DNA of 64,000 bases from Ensifer sp. Root278 (GCF_001429285.1 NZ_LMJJ01000002.1:123233-187232), one strand, 5' to 3'; shown: positions 17,247 to 27,116, counted from the first letter of the stretch. Numbers and translations are program-made. The notes: generated by a model from the sequence alone, not told the origin.

Positions 17247-19022
17247 ATGGAACGTCGCCTTACCACAGTAATGGCTGCCGATTTGGTCGGCTATTCTCGT
17301 CTCATGGCGGCGGACGAGGAAGGCACCATTTCGCGGCTGCGCGACGCGCGAACCTGCGTGATTGACCCGGCGATTATGGAAGGCGGTGGCCGCATCGTCA
17401 AAACCATGGGCGACGGGCTCCTAGTCGATTTCTCATCGCCAGTGTTGGCGGTAAGAGCGGCTCTTCTAATGCAGCGCAACTTGATCTCGCGCGAGTCTCC
17501 TCAAGGGGAAGACCGACGTCTGCGTTTCCGGATCGGTATTCATCTGGGAGACGTGGTGATCGATGGGGACGACATCCTCGGCGACTGCGTCAACATCACT
17601 GCGCGTTTGGAAACCATCGCACCCGCCGGAGGCATCTGCATATCTCGTGCAATCTACGATCATGTGCAAGGCAAGATAGAGGCTGGGATGACGCGGCTCG
17701 GGCCGCAGTCCGTTAAGAACATCCCCGAACCAATTGACGTGTGGCAGGTCGAGGTGGACGGCACGGCGCCGAGCCCGGTTCGGCTCTCTGGGCAGGAACG
17801 TGCTTCGATCGCGGTTCTCCCATTTCAAAATTTTTCTGCCACCCCCGATCAGGACTTCTTTGTCGACGGACTGGTCGAAGACGTCATCACGGAACTAGGT
17901 CGCTTTCGATGGTTGTTCGTGATCGCTCGCAACTCGACTTTCGCCTACAAGGGAACAGCTAAGGACGTACGCCAGATCGCCCGAGAACTTGGTGTGCGCT
18001 ATGTCGTGGAAGGATCGGTTCGGCGGTCAGGTGATCGGTTGAGGATTACTGTACAGCTAATCGACGCGCTGTCCGGAGCACACATCTGGGCCGAGCGGTG
18101 GGATCGTCCGATCGCCGATTTTTTTGATGTGCAGGATGAGATAACGCGCCGAATTATCGCGGGCATCGAACCAGAACTGGGAGCGCACGAAAGGGGCCTC
18201 GCCCTCGCCAAATCGACCGACAACCTTACTGCTTGGGAACTTTGTCACCGCGGCCTTGCTGAATTGCTTTCCTTCGAAGCAGGTTCTCAAGCCACTGCCG
18301 AGAAATTCCTTCGACAAGCTCTCGAACACGATCCGAATTTCGCACTTCCCTACGCCTATTTAGCTCGTCACCGATACGCACTCGTCCTTTGGGGGCGTGC
18401 CGCAGACGTGCCTGTCGCTGTCAAGGAAGGATTATCGTTCGCCACGAAGGCATTAAAAATCGACAGGCGGAGCGATATCGCGTACGCGATGATGTCGCTC
18501 CTTCTTACGGTGGACGGGCGAGCGGCTGAGGCCATGCCTGTCGCTGAACAGGGCCTTGCATTAAATCCCAACTACGCGTTTCTTCACTTCGCACATGGAA
18601 TGGCAGCTGTGCGGCTCAGGGACGCCGATACGACGATTAGGGCCGCACAAAATGCCATCGATCTCAGTCCTCACGATCCATCTACGTTTGCGTTCAAGAC
18701 ACTACTCGGTATTGGCTTAATGCTGAGGGGCGAGCCCGATGACCTCTCAACGGCCCGGATGCATCTACGGGAAGGCGCGTCCTTCGAACGCACAACCTAT
18801 TATCCATTCATTGGGGCAGCGTTGCTCGCCCTCAGGGCGGGCAATACCGATGAAGTAAAGATCTGGATCTCTGACGCTTTGAAGAAGTTTCCAAACCTGA
18901 ATGCGGAATACGTCCGAGAGGCGGCCCACCCATTCTATGAAGGCAGTCCTTACTGCGACTACCTCGACAGGTTGATCGAGCATGGGCTTCCCCCGGGAGA
19001 GAAGCGTCGTATCGAAGAATAA
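17247..19022 (+). CDS. Class III adenylate cyclase with TolB-like and TPR domains
   Basis: A 591-residue protein. Residues ~1-170 are the cyclase catalytic domain (MERRLTTVMAADLVGYSRLM, VKTMGDGLLVDF, FRIGIHLGDVVIDGDDILGD). A middle TolB/CadC-like region follows (ASIAVLPFQNFSATPDQDFF, YVVEGSVRRSGDRLRITVQL, GAHIWAERWDR), then TPR repeats to the end. It should make cAMP from ATP in the cytoplasm, with the C-terminal modules as signal input. The start at 17247 has GGAGG upstream; the longer frame from 17175 does not. Rhizobia carry many such genes, so the specific role cannot be read. No membrane segment is seen. Confidence 0.92.
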   Translation: MERRLTTVMAADLVGYSRLMAADEEGTISRLRDARTCVIDPAIMEGGGRIVKTMGDGLLVDFSSPVLAVRAALLMQRNLISRESPQGEDRRLRFRIGIHLGDVVIDGDDILGDCVNITARLETIAPAGGICISRAIYDHVQGKIEAGMTRLGPQSVKNIPEPIDVWQVEVDGTAPSPVRLSGQERASIAVLPFQNFSATPDQDFFVDGLVEDVITELGRFRWLFVIARNSTFAYKGTAKDVRQIARELGVRYVVEGSVRRSGDRLRITVQLIDALSGAHIWAERWDRPIADFFDVQDEITRRIIAGIEPELGAHERGLALAKSTDNLTAWELCHRGLAELLSFEAGSQATAEKFLRQALEHDPNFALPYAYLARHRYALVLWGRAADVPVAVKEGLSFATKALKIDRRSDIAYAMMSLLLTVDGRAAEAMPVAEQGLALNPNYAFLHFAHGMAAVRLRDADTTIRAAQNAIDLSPHDPSTFAFKTLLGIGLMLRGEPDDLSTARMHLREGASFERTTYYPFIGAALLALRAGNTDEVKIWISDALKKFPNLNAEYVREAAHPFYEGSPYCDYLDRLIEHGLPPGEKRRIEE

Positions 19023-19065
19023 TCGCGTCGTACTGCCAGCACAAAAGCACCGACGAAATCATCAG

Positions 19066-19312
19066 GCGGATGCCGGACGAGCATCGCTATCCCCGACCCC
19101 AGCGCGCCGTGGCAGAAGGGTGCGGTGGAAAACACCAACAAGCGCATCCGCCGGTTCATGCCAGGCGATACCGACCTTGCAGGCGTGTCGCAACGCAAGC
19201 TCATCCAGCTTGCTCGCCATCTCAACGACCAGCCGAGAAAGTGCCTCGACTCAGAACACCGGCCGAAGTGTTTCGGGCACATTTGCAAGAGGGAGGCTGA
19301 ACCCCTACCCTA
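19066..19312 (+). pseudogene. IS30-family transposase 3' remnant
   Basis: Pieces of the C-terminal catalytic region are spread over frames: WQKGAVENTNKRIRRFMPGD (includes the catalytic Glu), LIQLARHLNDQPRKCLD, then RTPAEVFRAHLQEGG. The 5' part of the gene is absent and frameshifts are present, so this is a dead fragment. No terminal inverted repeat was found. Confidence 0.75.
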
Positions 19313-19386
19313 AAACCGGCGTGTTGCACTTCAGTTAGGATCTCCCAGGCCGCCCAAGCCGCGTCTCCCAACCGGATAATGCAGAG

Positions 19387-19721
19387 CACTGGCGAGGTTC
19401 TCGGCGGCTCGGATGTGGGTTTCGAGATTCCGGGTGAAGGTGTCTTTGTTCGGCGCAACGTCCCGCCCGACAAGGAGACCGGCATCGGCACCTGGAACAG
19501 CAGGGCACATCGTCAAGGCGATTCAGACCGGCGAACCGCCGGATGGCCGCATCCTTGCGCCGATCATGCCCTGGCATGCTTTCGCGGAACTCACCGAGGA
19601 TGACGCTAAGGCGATTGCGGCGTTCCTGCAAAACCTGGCTCCGGTCAGCAAGGGCCGTTCAAACCTGGGGACAAGGTCTCGACCGTCGCCGGGGGAGACC
19701 GCAGCAACCGCCCAGAAATAG
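19387..19721 (+). pseudogene. c-type cytochrome remnant, frameshifted
   Basis: GGSDVGFEIPGEGVFVRRNV and PPDKETGIGTW in one frame continue as HIVKAIQTGEPPDGRILAPI then MPWHAFAELTEDDAKAIAAF in another, with the shift near 19500. This matches the region of di-haem cytochrome c subunits that accompany membrane dehydrogenases. No CxxCH haem site is present in what remains, so the gene is truncated as well as frameshifted. The span 19722-19946 shows nothing further. Confidence 0.65.
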
Positions 19722-19946
19722 CCGGATTCAAAGCAATGCTTGTCGCTCGACTGAAAGCCGCACAAACGGACGGTCGCCCCTGAACGTGGTTCGGTCGTTC
19801 GACCTGATCGACACTCAAGTATACGAATTTTCCGAGGTCGTTGGAGTGAAAGTTAGGCTCGCGGCAACAGCGCCCCGTTAGCCTCAGTTCCGTTGTCGCC
19901 TTGGTCGCCGGCCGGCATCATTGCCGCCCGGCGCCGTCGCCGCCCG

Positions 19947-20723
19947 TCAGGTGGCCTGGCTCTCGGTCGAGTGAGGGCTCCACTTGATCAGCCGGGCCTC
20001 GGCGATGTCGAGGATGCGGTCGATGATCAACACGAACACAGCGAGGATGATGATGCCGGCGAAGACGCCGACCGCGTCGAAGTTGCCTTCGGCCTGAGCG
20101 ATCAGATAACCAAGGCCGGCGGAGGAGCCGAGATACTCGCCGATAATCGCCCCGACGACGGCAAAGCCGACCGAAGTGCGCAACGAAGACAGAATCCAAC
20201 TGGCCGCCGCCGGGAAATAGACGTGGGTCAGCAGGCTTGAGCGCTTGGCCCCGAGAATCCGGGCATTCGCCAGTACCACCGGGTTGACTTCCCTCACGCC
20301 CTGCATGGCGTTGAAGAAGGTGATGAAGAAAACCAACGTCACCGACAACGCCACTTTCGACCAGAGCCCCAAGCCGAGCCAAAGCACGAAGATCGGAGCG
20401 AGCACCACGCGGGGGATGGCGTTCAGCGCCTTTATGAAGGGGTCGAGGATGCGATAGGCACCGCGGCTAAGCCCCAGCCAGACGCCGGCCGCCACGCCGA
20501 GGGCGGTACCGATCACGTATCCGAGCACCGTCTCTGTGAGCGTGATCGAAACGTGCTTATAGAAGCCTGGATCGATGATCCAGGCCACGATCTGTTTCAT
20601 GATGTCGAAAGGCGCAGGGAAGAAAAAGACGTCGATCACGCCTGCTTCGACACCCAGTTGCCAGCCGCCCACAACCGTCACCAGCAGCACGGCCTGGATT
20701 AAACGTTCAGTCATGGCGTTCAT
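19947..20723 (-). CDS. ABC transporter permease, NitT/TauT (SsuC) type
   Basis: A 258-residue inner-membrane protein with about six hydrophobic segments and the permease EAA-like loop (ALNAIPRVVLAPIFVLWLGL; VLANARILGAKRSSLL). It forms the translocation pore with the ATPase immediately upstream; the start at 20723 overlaps the ATPase stop and has GGAG upstream. The family imports sulfonates, nitrate, thiamine precursors and aromatic or carboxylate compounds. Confidence 0.92.
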   Translation of the reverse strand: MNAMTERLIQAVLLVTVVGGWQLGVEAGVIDVFFFPAPFDIMKQIVAWIIDPGFYKHVSITLTETVLGYVIGTALGVAAGVWLGLSRGAYRILDPFIKALNAIPRVVLAPIFVLWLGLGLWSKVALSVTLVFFITFFNAMQGVREVNPVVLANARILGAKRSSLLTHVYFPAAASWILSSLRTSVGFAVVGAIIGEYLGSSAGLGYLIAQAEGNFDAVGVFAGIIILAVFVLIIDRILDIAEARLIKWSPHSTESQAT

Positions 20724-21537
20724 AGCTTTTCTCCACTTCACCGCGCAGCGACGACCAGATGTTGCGATAAAGATCCATAAAGCGCGGATCGAGCTTGATT
20801 TCGGCGACATCGCGCGGGCGTTCGAGATCGACCGGGAAGCTGTCGATCACGCGCGAGCGTGGTCCGGCGGCAAGCACCACGACCCGATCGCCGAGAGCAA
20901 TGGCCTCCTCCAGGTCGTGTGTGATCATCACCACGGCACGCCGCTCCTCTTGCCAAAGCCGCAATAGCTCATTCTGCATCAGGTGGCGGGTATGGATGTC
21001 GAGCGCCGAGAACGGCTCGTCCATCAGGATGACCTTGGGGCCAGTTATCAGCGCCTGCGCCATCTGCACGCGCTTGCGTTGACCGCCGGAAAGCTGATGC
21101 GGATAGCGATGTTCGAACCCTTTCAGTCCGACTTTCGCCAGCCATTTCATCGATTGCTCGCGACGTTCGGCAGCGCCGATACCCTTGAACATGGGACCGA
21201 GTTCCACGTTCTCGATCGCGGTCTTCCACGGAAGCAATGCATCCTGCTGGAACAGATAACCGATGTCGTTCTGGACCCCGCGCACCGGCTGACCATCAAT
21301 TGATACAGTGCCACTCGCAGGTTTCAACAGGCCGGCAATCGCATTGAGTATGGTGCTCTTGCCGCATCCGGTAGGTCCGACGATGGCGAGAAACTCGCCA
21401 TCGGAAACACTCAGGTTCACATCCTGCACGGCCACGTAGGCACCGAAGGACATGGTGACCGAGTCGATGGAAACCATCGGCTTTGCTTGATGGGGTCTGT
21501 CCGTCGGGGGTGCGGTATTCACTACGGCCAATGCCAT
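20707..21537 (-). CDS. ABC transporter ATP-binding protein, NitT/TauT type
   Basis: The 276-residue ATPase has Walker A GPTGCGKST, Q-loop region YLFQQDALLPWKTAIEN, signature LSGGQRKRVQMAQAL, Walker B VILMDEPFSALD and switch His in MITHDLEEA. It lies between the binding-protein gene (12 bases upstream) and the permease (overlapping), forming one import operon with the GalD-like gene at 22597. Confidence 0.94.
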   Translation of the reverse strand: MALAVVNTAPPTDRPHQAKPMVSIDSVTMSFGAYVAVQDVNLSVSDGEFLAIVGPTGCGKSTILNAIAGLLKPASGTVSIDGQPVRGVQNDIGYLFQQDALLPWKTAIENVELGPMFKGIGAAERREQSMKWLAKVGLKGFEHRYPHQLSGGQRKRVQMAQALITGPKVILMDEPFSALDIHTRHLMQNELLRLWQEERRAVVMITHDLEEAIALGDRVVVLAAGPRSRVIDSFPVDLERPRDVAEIKLDPRFMDLYRNIWSSLRGEVEKSYERHD

Positions 21538-21549
21538 GACCTCCTCCTG

Positions 21550-22551
21550 TCAGTTGGCGGCGACGTTCGGGACCTTGCCGACGAACTCGTTGGTGTAGGT
21601 TTTCGTAAGGTCGATTTCGGCAGCGGCGACTTTTTCGTTGAAGCTCTTCAGGACGGCGAGCGGAGTCTTGATATCCTCCTCGTTGATACGGCCGTCCTTT
21701 GAAAAGATCGCCTTCGCGTTCTCGACCGCCTTGACGTAGGTGTCACGATCGCCGGAGATGAATTCCTTCGGCAGCTTGTCGACGATCTCTTCCGCGGAGT
21801 GGCTATTCATCCACTCGAGCGCTTTGACCGTCGCATTCGTGACCTTCTGGATGGTCTCCGGATTTTCATCGATATAGCTCTGCGTGGCATAGAGGACGGA
21901 GGTTGGGTAAATCCCGCCATAGATCGCCTTGGCACCGTCGTCGCTGCGCCCGTCGATCAGGATCTTGCCGACGCCCTTGGCCTCGATGAAGGTCGCTGCC
22001 GGATCGTAGTTGACGAGGAGGTCGACCTTGCCCTGTTCAAGGCCCGCCACGGCGGCAGACCCGGAGCCGACGCCGATCAGCGAGACGTCGTCCGCGGACA
22101 AGCCGTTGCGCTGCAGGTAGTAGCGGACGAAGAAATCGGAAGACGAGCCCGGCGAAGTGATCCCGATTTTCGCGCCCTTGATCGTTTCCGGCTTTGCCGG
22201 GTCGAACGTGCTGTCCTTGCCACCAGCCAGCACCAGCCCGGAATTGCGGGCGAGCTGCACAAAGGCCACGACGGCCTTCTTCTGAGATTGCATCTGGATG
22301 GTGTGGTCGTAGAAGCCGACGGCGATATCCGTCGAGCCGGCAACGAGCGCCTGGAGCGTCTTCGAGCCGCCCGACGCAAAGTTCTCTACCGTCACCTCCA
22401 GGCCCTCCTTCTCATAAAGGCCGAGACCCTGTGCAACCGGAAAGGGAAGATTGTTGAGATTATAAGAACCGACGCTGATGCGGACGGGATCCGCGAACGC
22501 GGAACCGGCAAAGGCGACGGTTGCCGCGAGGGCGAGCATGAGCTTGCGCAT
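21550..22551 (-). CDS. ABC transporter substrate-binding protein, NitT/TauT/SsuA type
   Basis: The 333-residue protein has a clear Sec signal peptide (MRKLMLALAATVAFAGSAFA). The mature part is typical of the family: ISVGSYNLNNLPFPVAQGLG, then a GLEVTVENFASGGSKTLQAL segment and a VDLLVNYDPAATFIEA lobe. It binds the substrate in the periplasm and delivers it to the permease/ATPase pair. The specificity cannot be read; the neighbouring tautomerase homologue suggests a plant-derived aromatic or tricarboxylic compound. Confidence 0.92.
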   Translation of the reverse strand: MRKLMLALAATVAFAGSAFADPVRISVGSYNLNNLPFPVAQGLGLYEKEGLEVTVENFASGGSKTLQALVAGSTDIAVGFYDHTIQMQSQKKAVVAFVQLARNSGLVLAGGKDSTFDPAKPETIKGAKIGITSPGSSSDFFVRYYLQRNGLSADDVSLIGVGSGSAAVAGLEQGKVDLLVNYDPAATFIEAKGVGKILIDGRSDDGAKAIYGGIYPTSVLYATQSYIDENPETIQKVTNATVKALEWMNSHSAEEIVDKLPKEFISGDRDTYVKAVENAKAIFSKDGRINEEDIKTPLAVLKSFNEKVAAAEIDLTKTYTNEFVGKVPNVAAN

Positions 22552-22596
22552 GGTATTCTCCTCCTGTTGGTGGCGCCCTCCCGGCGGCCACGATCA

Positions 22597-23679
22597 TTAT
22601 GCCGCGCAACCCAGTTGCGAGACAGGTTTTGCGAAGACGTATCCTTCGAACAGCCGGCGGGCGGTGCGAAGGATGCCGGCAACGACCTTGCCGTCCCTTT
22701 CATGAAGTTTGACGTCCAGGTGGCCGCTCGGGTGTTCAATCGACAACACCACCGGCGCTTTGCGCGTGCCGACGAGAAGGGAAGCAACGGTGCCTTCATT
22801 TATGGAGGCGGTGGCAATCCCCACGGCCCCAGTCGTCGCCAGCGAAGGATGACATTGGTGCGGCATGAAATACCGTACGCTGATGTCGCCTCCCGACGTT
22901 GGCCGGGAAATGAGCACCGGCTTCGGGGTCACCTGGTTCCGCACGTCGCCAAGGCCCATCCGTTCTCCGGCAGCGATGCGCAGCTTTTCCAGCCTTCCCA
23001 GCAATTCCTTATCAGCATTGAGTTCAGCCGCTGACTCGAAGCCTGTTGCGCCGACCGCGCCTGCCTCGATCAACATCATCGGCATGGCGCAATCGATGCA
23101 TGTGACAGCCACACCGTCGATGCAATCGATCGGATTGCCGGTGGGGAAAAGCTGTCCGGTACGCGCGCCGGCTGCGTCCATGAAGGTCAGGGCGATCGGC
23201 GCTGCGCTGCCCGGTACACCGTCGATCGCCGCTTCGCCGAGATAGGAGACGTTGCCATTCGGCGTGGGAACGTCGGCTTCGATCATCTTGCCGGTATTGA
23301 CGTTATGGATCCGGACGAGCGTCGTTTCGCCTCGGGCCGGAACGAGACCCGCCTCGATGGCGAAAGGGCCAACCGCAGCAAGCATGTTGCCGCAGTTCGG
23401 TGACGTGTCGACGAGCTGTTGGTCGACCCGCACCTGCGCAAAGAGGTAATCCACGTCCGCACCGGGGATGGTGGCAGGTCCGACGATGGCCACTTTGCTC
23501 GTCACCGGGTTGCCGCCGCCGATGCCATCGATCTGCAACGGGTGACCCGAACCCATGACGGACAGCAGGATCTTGTCCCGCTCGCTCGCCTCCGCGGGAA
23601 GATCGTTTGCCAGGAAGAACGGACCTTTTGAAGTGCCGCCTCTCATCAGGACGCAAGGGATCGCCAGTAGGTCGTTCAT
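22597..23679 (-). CDS. PrpF-fold isomerase, 4-oxalomesaconate tautomerase (GalD)-like
   Basis: A 360-residue PrpF/GalD-family protein: N-terminal IPCVLMRGGTSKGPFFLAND, IDGIGGGNPVTSKVAIV, SPNCGNMLAAVGPFAIEAG with a conserved Cys, and a C-terminal half containing FMPHQCHPSLATTGAV and SIEHPSGHLDV. GalD interconverts 4-oxalomesaconate tautomers in gallate degradation; other relatives isomerise aconitate. The start at 23679 has GGAAG eight bases upstream. It heads the ABC transporter operon (46 bases before the binding-protein gene) and is divergent from a LysR regulator, which probably controls it. No other gallate-pathway genes are nearby. Confidence 0.85.
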   Translation of the reverse strand: MNDLLAIPCVLMRGGTSKGPFFLANDLPAEASERDKILLSVMGSGHPLQIDGIGGGNPVTSKVAIVGPATIPGADVDYLFAQVRVDQQLVDTSPNCGNMLAAVGPFAIEAGLVPARGETTLVRIHNVNTGKMIEADVPTPNGNVSYLGEAAIDGVPGSAAPIALTFMDAAGARTGQLFPTGNPIDCIDGVAVTCIDCAMPMMLIEAGAVGATGFESAAELNADKELLGRLEKLRIAAGERMGLGDVRNQVTPKPVLISRPTSGGDISVRYFMPHQCHPSLATTGAVGIATASINEGTVASLLVGTRKAPVVLSIEHPSGHLDVKLHERDGKVVAGILRTARRLFEGYVFAKPVSQLGCAA

Positions 23680-23793
23680 CGCTTGTGCTTCCATTGGAAT
23701 TATGTCATCGCCGTATCAATCCGGCCTATTTGATCCAATTATCGGAAGTACGGTTGATTTGTGAAATGCTAAGAATCGGGAAATTGATGCAAG

Positions 23794-24693
23794 ATGAACA
23801 TTAATTGCGAGATCCTTGATCTTCGAGCCTTTCTGACCGTGGTAGAGCTGGAGAGCTTTCATCGCGCCGCCGATGCGCTGCACCTGTCGCAGCCGGCGTT
23901 GAGCCGACGGATCCAGAAGCTGGAGCAGGCGATCGGAGCACCGCTCCTGGAGCGAACGACGAGGCATGTGTCGGCGACGGCCCTCGGGGCAGAACTAATT
24001 CCTCTTGTCCGACGCATGTTGGAGGAATTCGACGGCTCCTTGTTCGCCGTACGCGACGTTGGTACCAATCGAGGCGGATTGGTGACGATCGCCTGCCTCC
24101 CAACCGCAGCATTTTACTTTCTACCCACCGTCATTCGCCAGTTCAACGAGGAATATCCCAACATAAGCTTTCGCATCCTCGACCTGCCGGCGACCGACGG
24201 CCTCCGGGCCGTGGCACGCGGCGAGGTGGAGTTCGGCATCAATATCATAGGCACATCGGATCCGGACTTGATCTTTGACCGGCTCGTGGAAGATCCTTTC
24301 GTGCTGGCAGCGCGCAAGGATCACCCTCTTGCCGCCAAACCCTCGGTCGGCTGGGCAGACCTCGAGCCTTACCATCTGATTACCGTTCATCGATCTAGCG
24401 GCAACCGAACCTTGCTCGACGCAGCACTGGCAAAATCGAATATCAAGCTGCGTTGGTTTTACGAGGTGACCCATCTGTCCACCTCCCTCGGTCTGGTGGA
24501 GGCCGGCCTCGGAATTTCGGTCCTGCCGCGCATGGCGACCCCGCAGGGTGACCATCCATTCTTGATCACACGCCCCATTGGCGATCCCGCGATATCGCGT
24601 ACCATCGGGGTGGTCCGCCGTCGGGGCGGCATCCTGTCTCCGGCCGCGGAAAGGTTTCTCAAGATGCTGATGGGCGTATGGGGCAGTAATTGA
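23794..24693 (+). CDS. LysR-family transcriptional regulator
   Basis: The 299-residue protein has a typical N-terminal HTH (LRAFLTVVELESFHRAADAL, LSQPALSRRIQKLEQAIGAP) and a periplasmic-binding-like effector domain. It is transcribed divergently from the GalD-like gene with about 110 bases between, the classic arrangement for a LysR activator of the opposite operon. The inducer is probably the imported compound or its metabolite. Confidence 0.93.
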   Translation: MNINCEILDLRAFLTVVELESFHRAADALHLSQPALSRRIQKLEQAIGAPLLERTTRHVSATALGAELIPLVRRMLEEFDGSLFAVRDVGTNRGGLVTIACLPTAAFYFLPTVIRQFNEEYPNISFRILDLPATDGLRAVARGEVEFGINIIGTSDPDLIFDRLVEDPFVLAARKDHPLAAKPSVGWADLEPYHLITVHRSSGNRTLLDAALAKSNIKLRWFYEVTHLSTSLGLVEAGLGISVLPRMATPQGDHPFLITRPIGDPAISRTIGVVRRRGGILSPAAERFLKMLMGVWGSN

Positions 24694-25146
24694 AGGCGAG
24701 CCCCTTACGGCTTAGGTGAACACCGCAGTCGTGGAGTACCTTGATCGTTCCAGCACATGATGGGACTCGCCTGCATTCGGAGCGCGAAGAAGCGCTCTGC
24801 CGCAATTCGACCCCAAGCGGCCAGTTCTGTACGCGATGCGGAAAGGCTGCAGTGCGTTGCGGAAACCGGTCACGTGCGTCTATCCGTTTCCAGCGCCTTC
24901 CCTGCAATCGCCGTCTGGCCTTTGAACTTATCCTTGTCGTGCGCGGCGAAGCCTACGCGCTGGCGACTAAGCTCGGAAGAACTCCTGCCGCAACTCTCTG
25001 CCAAGGCCCCTATGCGATTCAAAACAATCTGCTTCAGGTCGGGGCGAATGCGGGCGCTAGTCTCGCCGTTCGCCCGCTATGGTGATTGCGGCACGGATCG
25101 GGCTGTGCCGATGCGTCCCAGGAATCCGGCAATAGAGAGGTCATGC
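24694..25146. other. Gap without recognisable gene
   Basis: Several overlapping short frames but none with a recognisable product; probably decayed sequence plus the promoter of the next operon. An AGAGG stands just before the ATG at 25147. Confidence 0.4.
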
Positions 25147-26139
25147 ATGAAAACGCTGCTGCTCAAGAAGGATGAAGTAAGGCAGCTAATCGGCATGGCG
25201 GAAGTCATCGGCGCGGTGGAAGAGGCTTACAAAGGCTTTAACAGTGATCAGGTGGAACAACCTGACTATATCGGAATAGATCTCCCGTCGCCTCGGGGGG
25301 AGATTGACTTCAAGCTTGGTTACTACAAAGCCAACGAAATGATCTCCATGAAGGCGTCTTCTGGAGGGTTCATTGATAACCCGACAGCACACGGCGTGCC
25401 CAATGGCATGGCGACCATTCTCCTGTTTGATGCCAGGAGCGGTGCGTTGATTTGCATTATAGATGGAAGCTTGATCCTCGGTCTCAGAACCGGGGCGGCT
25501 GGAGCCGTTTCCGTCAAAGCCCTGGCGAGGAAGAACGCCAGGACGATCGCATCGATCGGAACCGGAAATCAGGCAAGAATGCAAATCCGGGCAGTCAACG
25601 AGATCATGAACATTGAAAAGATCCACGCGTGGGACAGTAACCCGGATACGCTTTCCAAATACAAGACCGATATCGAAAGCGAGTTCAGCATTCCTGTAAT
25701 TGCAGCAAATTCAAAAAAAGAAGCCGTTGAGCAGGCCGATATCCTGATTACGACGACCCGCGGGAAAGGGTCGCTTGTGGAAGCGGATTGGGTGAAGCCC
25801 GGCACCCACATCGTGGCAATCGGTACAGATCAACAAGGTAAACAAGAACTGGATCCAGAGATATTCAGGAGCGCAAAAGTACTCGTCGACTCAATTGCGC
25901 AGTGCGCCGAAAAGGGCGAGACCTGGCACCCGCTGAATAAAAACATCATCACCAAGGACGACATCCATGGCGAAATCGGCGAGGTATTGTTGGGAAGGAA
26001 GCCGGGACGAGAAAGTGACGACGAAATCACGATTTTCGATTCCACGGGCATGGCCATACAAGACAATACGACTGCCAGCAAAATCTATCAGAACGCCATA
26101 GCCAATAACGTCGGCACGTTCTTTCAGTTCGTTGAGTAA
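25147..26139 (+). CDS. Ornithine cyclodeaminase/mu-crystallin family protein
   Basis: This 330-residue protein has the family's substrate domain ([33 protein letters not shown]) and a Rossmann NAD(P) domain ([17 protein letters not shown], then [18 protein letters not shown]). The C-terminus carries [20 protein letters not shown] and [12 protein letters not shown]. Members include cyclodeaminases, imine reductases and EutC of hydroxyectoine use. The start at 25147 gives the full N-terminal [11 protein letters not shown]; a much longer frame upstream is spurious. The stop overlaps the next start (TAATG). Codon use is more AT-rich than in the surrounding genes, which suggests acquisition from another source. 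Confidence 0.9.
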   Translation: MKTLLLKKDEVRQLIGMAEVIGAVEEAYKGFNSDQVEQPDYIGIDLPSPRGEIDFKLGYYKANEMISMKASSGGFIDNPTAHGVPNGMATILLFDARSGALICIIDGSLILGLRTGAAGAVSVKALARKNARTIASIGTGNQARMQIRAVNEIMNIEKIHAWDSNPDTLSKYKTDIESEFSIPVIAANSKKEAVEQADILITTTRGKGSLVEADWVKPGTHIVAIGTDQQGKQELDPEIFRSAKVLVDSIAQCAEKGETWHPLNKNIITKDDIHGEIGEVLLGRKPGRESDDEITIFDSTGMAIQDNTTASKIYQNAIANNVGTFFQFVE

Positions 26140-27116
26140 TGACCATGCGCAATTACCCCACCATTCAGGATATCCGTGAAGCTCAGGAACGGCTGAAACC
26201 GCACGTCAGGCACACGCCGCTACTACGTGCGGACAAAATAGAGAAAGCCGCTGGTTGTCAGCTATATCTCAAACCGGAAACCCTGCAGATTACTGGCGCC
26301 TTCAAGATCCGCGGCGCCCTGAACAAGGCTCTCTCGCTCTCGAGAGAAGAGATCGCAAACGGCATTATCGCGACGTCGTCGGGCAATCATGCCCAAGGGC
26401 TTGCTTATGCCGCCAGGATGCTGGACGTAAAAGCGATATTGGTCCTTCCGGTCACCACGCCCAAAATCAAGATCGAAAACACAAAGGCCCTCGGGGCAGA
26501 AGTCATTCTTTTCGATGGCGACACCGCCGCCAGATGGAAAAGGGTGTATGAGATCGCTGCAGAAAACAAATACGCGGCTGTTCACGCTTTTGAGGACCCC
26601 ATCGTGATGGCCGGTCAGGGAACGATCGGGTGCGAAATACTGCAGGACCTGGACGATGTAGATACGGTCATCGTTCCCATAGGCGGCGGCGGGCTAATCT
26701 CGGGTATCGCTACCGCCATCAAAGAAACGAAACCATCGGTGCGCGTTATCGGGGCAGAGCCTGCCTTGACACCGAAGTATTTTCACAGCCGGATAAACAA
26801 GGAGCGCACATCGCTTCCCTTGAAGAACACAATTGCGGATGGCTTGAGGATAAGCGTTCCGGGTCAAAACCCCTATCCGATTATCGAAAAGTATGTGGAC
26901 GAGATTGTTCTTGTTGAAGACGAGCACATCATCGCCGGGATGCGTGCTCTTGCCAAGGATGCGAAATTGATCGCTGAACCAGCTGCCTCGATTGGCGTCG
27001 GAGCACTGTTGGCGGGCAGCATAGACGTCAACCCCGATGAAAAAGTCTGCGCGGTGTTGTCTGGCGGGAATTGGGATTTACGCGACCTTGCCGAGATATA
27101 CAATGTAGCGGGGTAA
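26139..27116 (+). CDS. PLP-dependent threonine/serine dehydratase family (fold II)
   Basis: The 325-residue enzyme has the PLP lysine motif TGAFKIRGALNKA, SSGNHAQGLAYAA, the phosphate-binding GGGGLISG and a C-terminal CAVLSGGNWD. This is the TdcB/IlvA catalytic domain without a regulatory ACT domain. It is translationally coupled to the cyclodeaminase-like gene; the same two families are paired as EutB/EutC in hydroxyectoine degradation and in hydroxyaspartate or diaminopropionate metabolism. No other ectoine genes are present, so the substrate is open. It shares the lower GC content of its partner. Confidence 0.92.
   Translation: MTMRNYPTIQDIREAQERLKPHVRHTPLLRADKIEKAAGCQLYLKPETLQITGAFKIRGALNKALSLSREEIANGIIATSSGNHAQGLAYAARMLDVKAILVLPVTTPKIKIENTKALGAEVILFDGDTAARWKRVYEIAAENKYAAVHAFEDPIVMAGQGTIGCEILQDLDDVDTVIVPIGGGGLISGIATAIKETKPSVRVIGAEPALTPKYFHSRINKERTSLPLKNTIADGLRISVPGQNPYPIIEKYVDEIVLVEDEHIIAGMRALAKDAKLIAEPAASIGVGALLAGSIDVNPDEKVCAVLSGGNWDLRDLAEIYNVAG

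Noticed and set aside
21799..23034. Long plus-strand frame of 411 codons
   Set aside because: Antisense to the binding protein and GalD-like genes; Arg-rich and without motifs, a typical GC-rich shadow frame.
24757..25146. 130-residue N-terminal extension of the cyclodeaminase-like protein
   Set aside because: Not part of the family, no ribosome-binding site at the upstream start, and composition unlike a protein domain.
24757..27116. Ectoine/hydroxyectoine degradation (eutBC) naming
   Set aside because: Families match but no eutA, eutD, eutE or ectoine transporter lie nearby, so gene symbols were left out.
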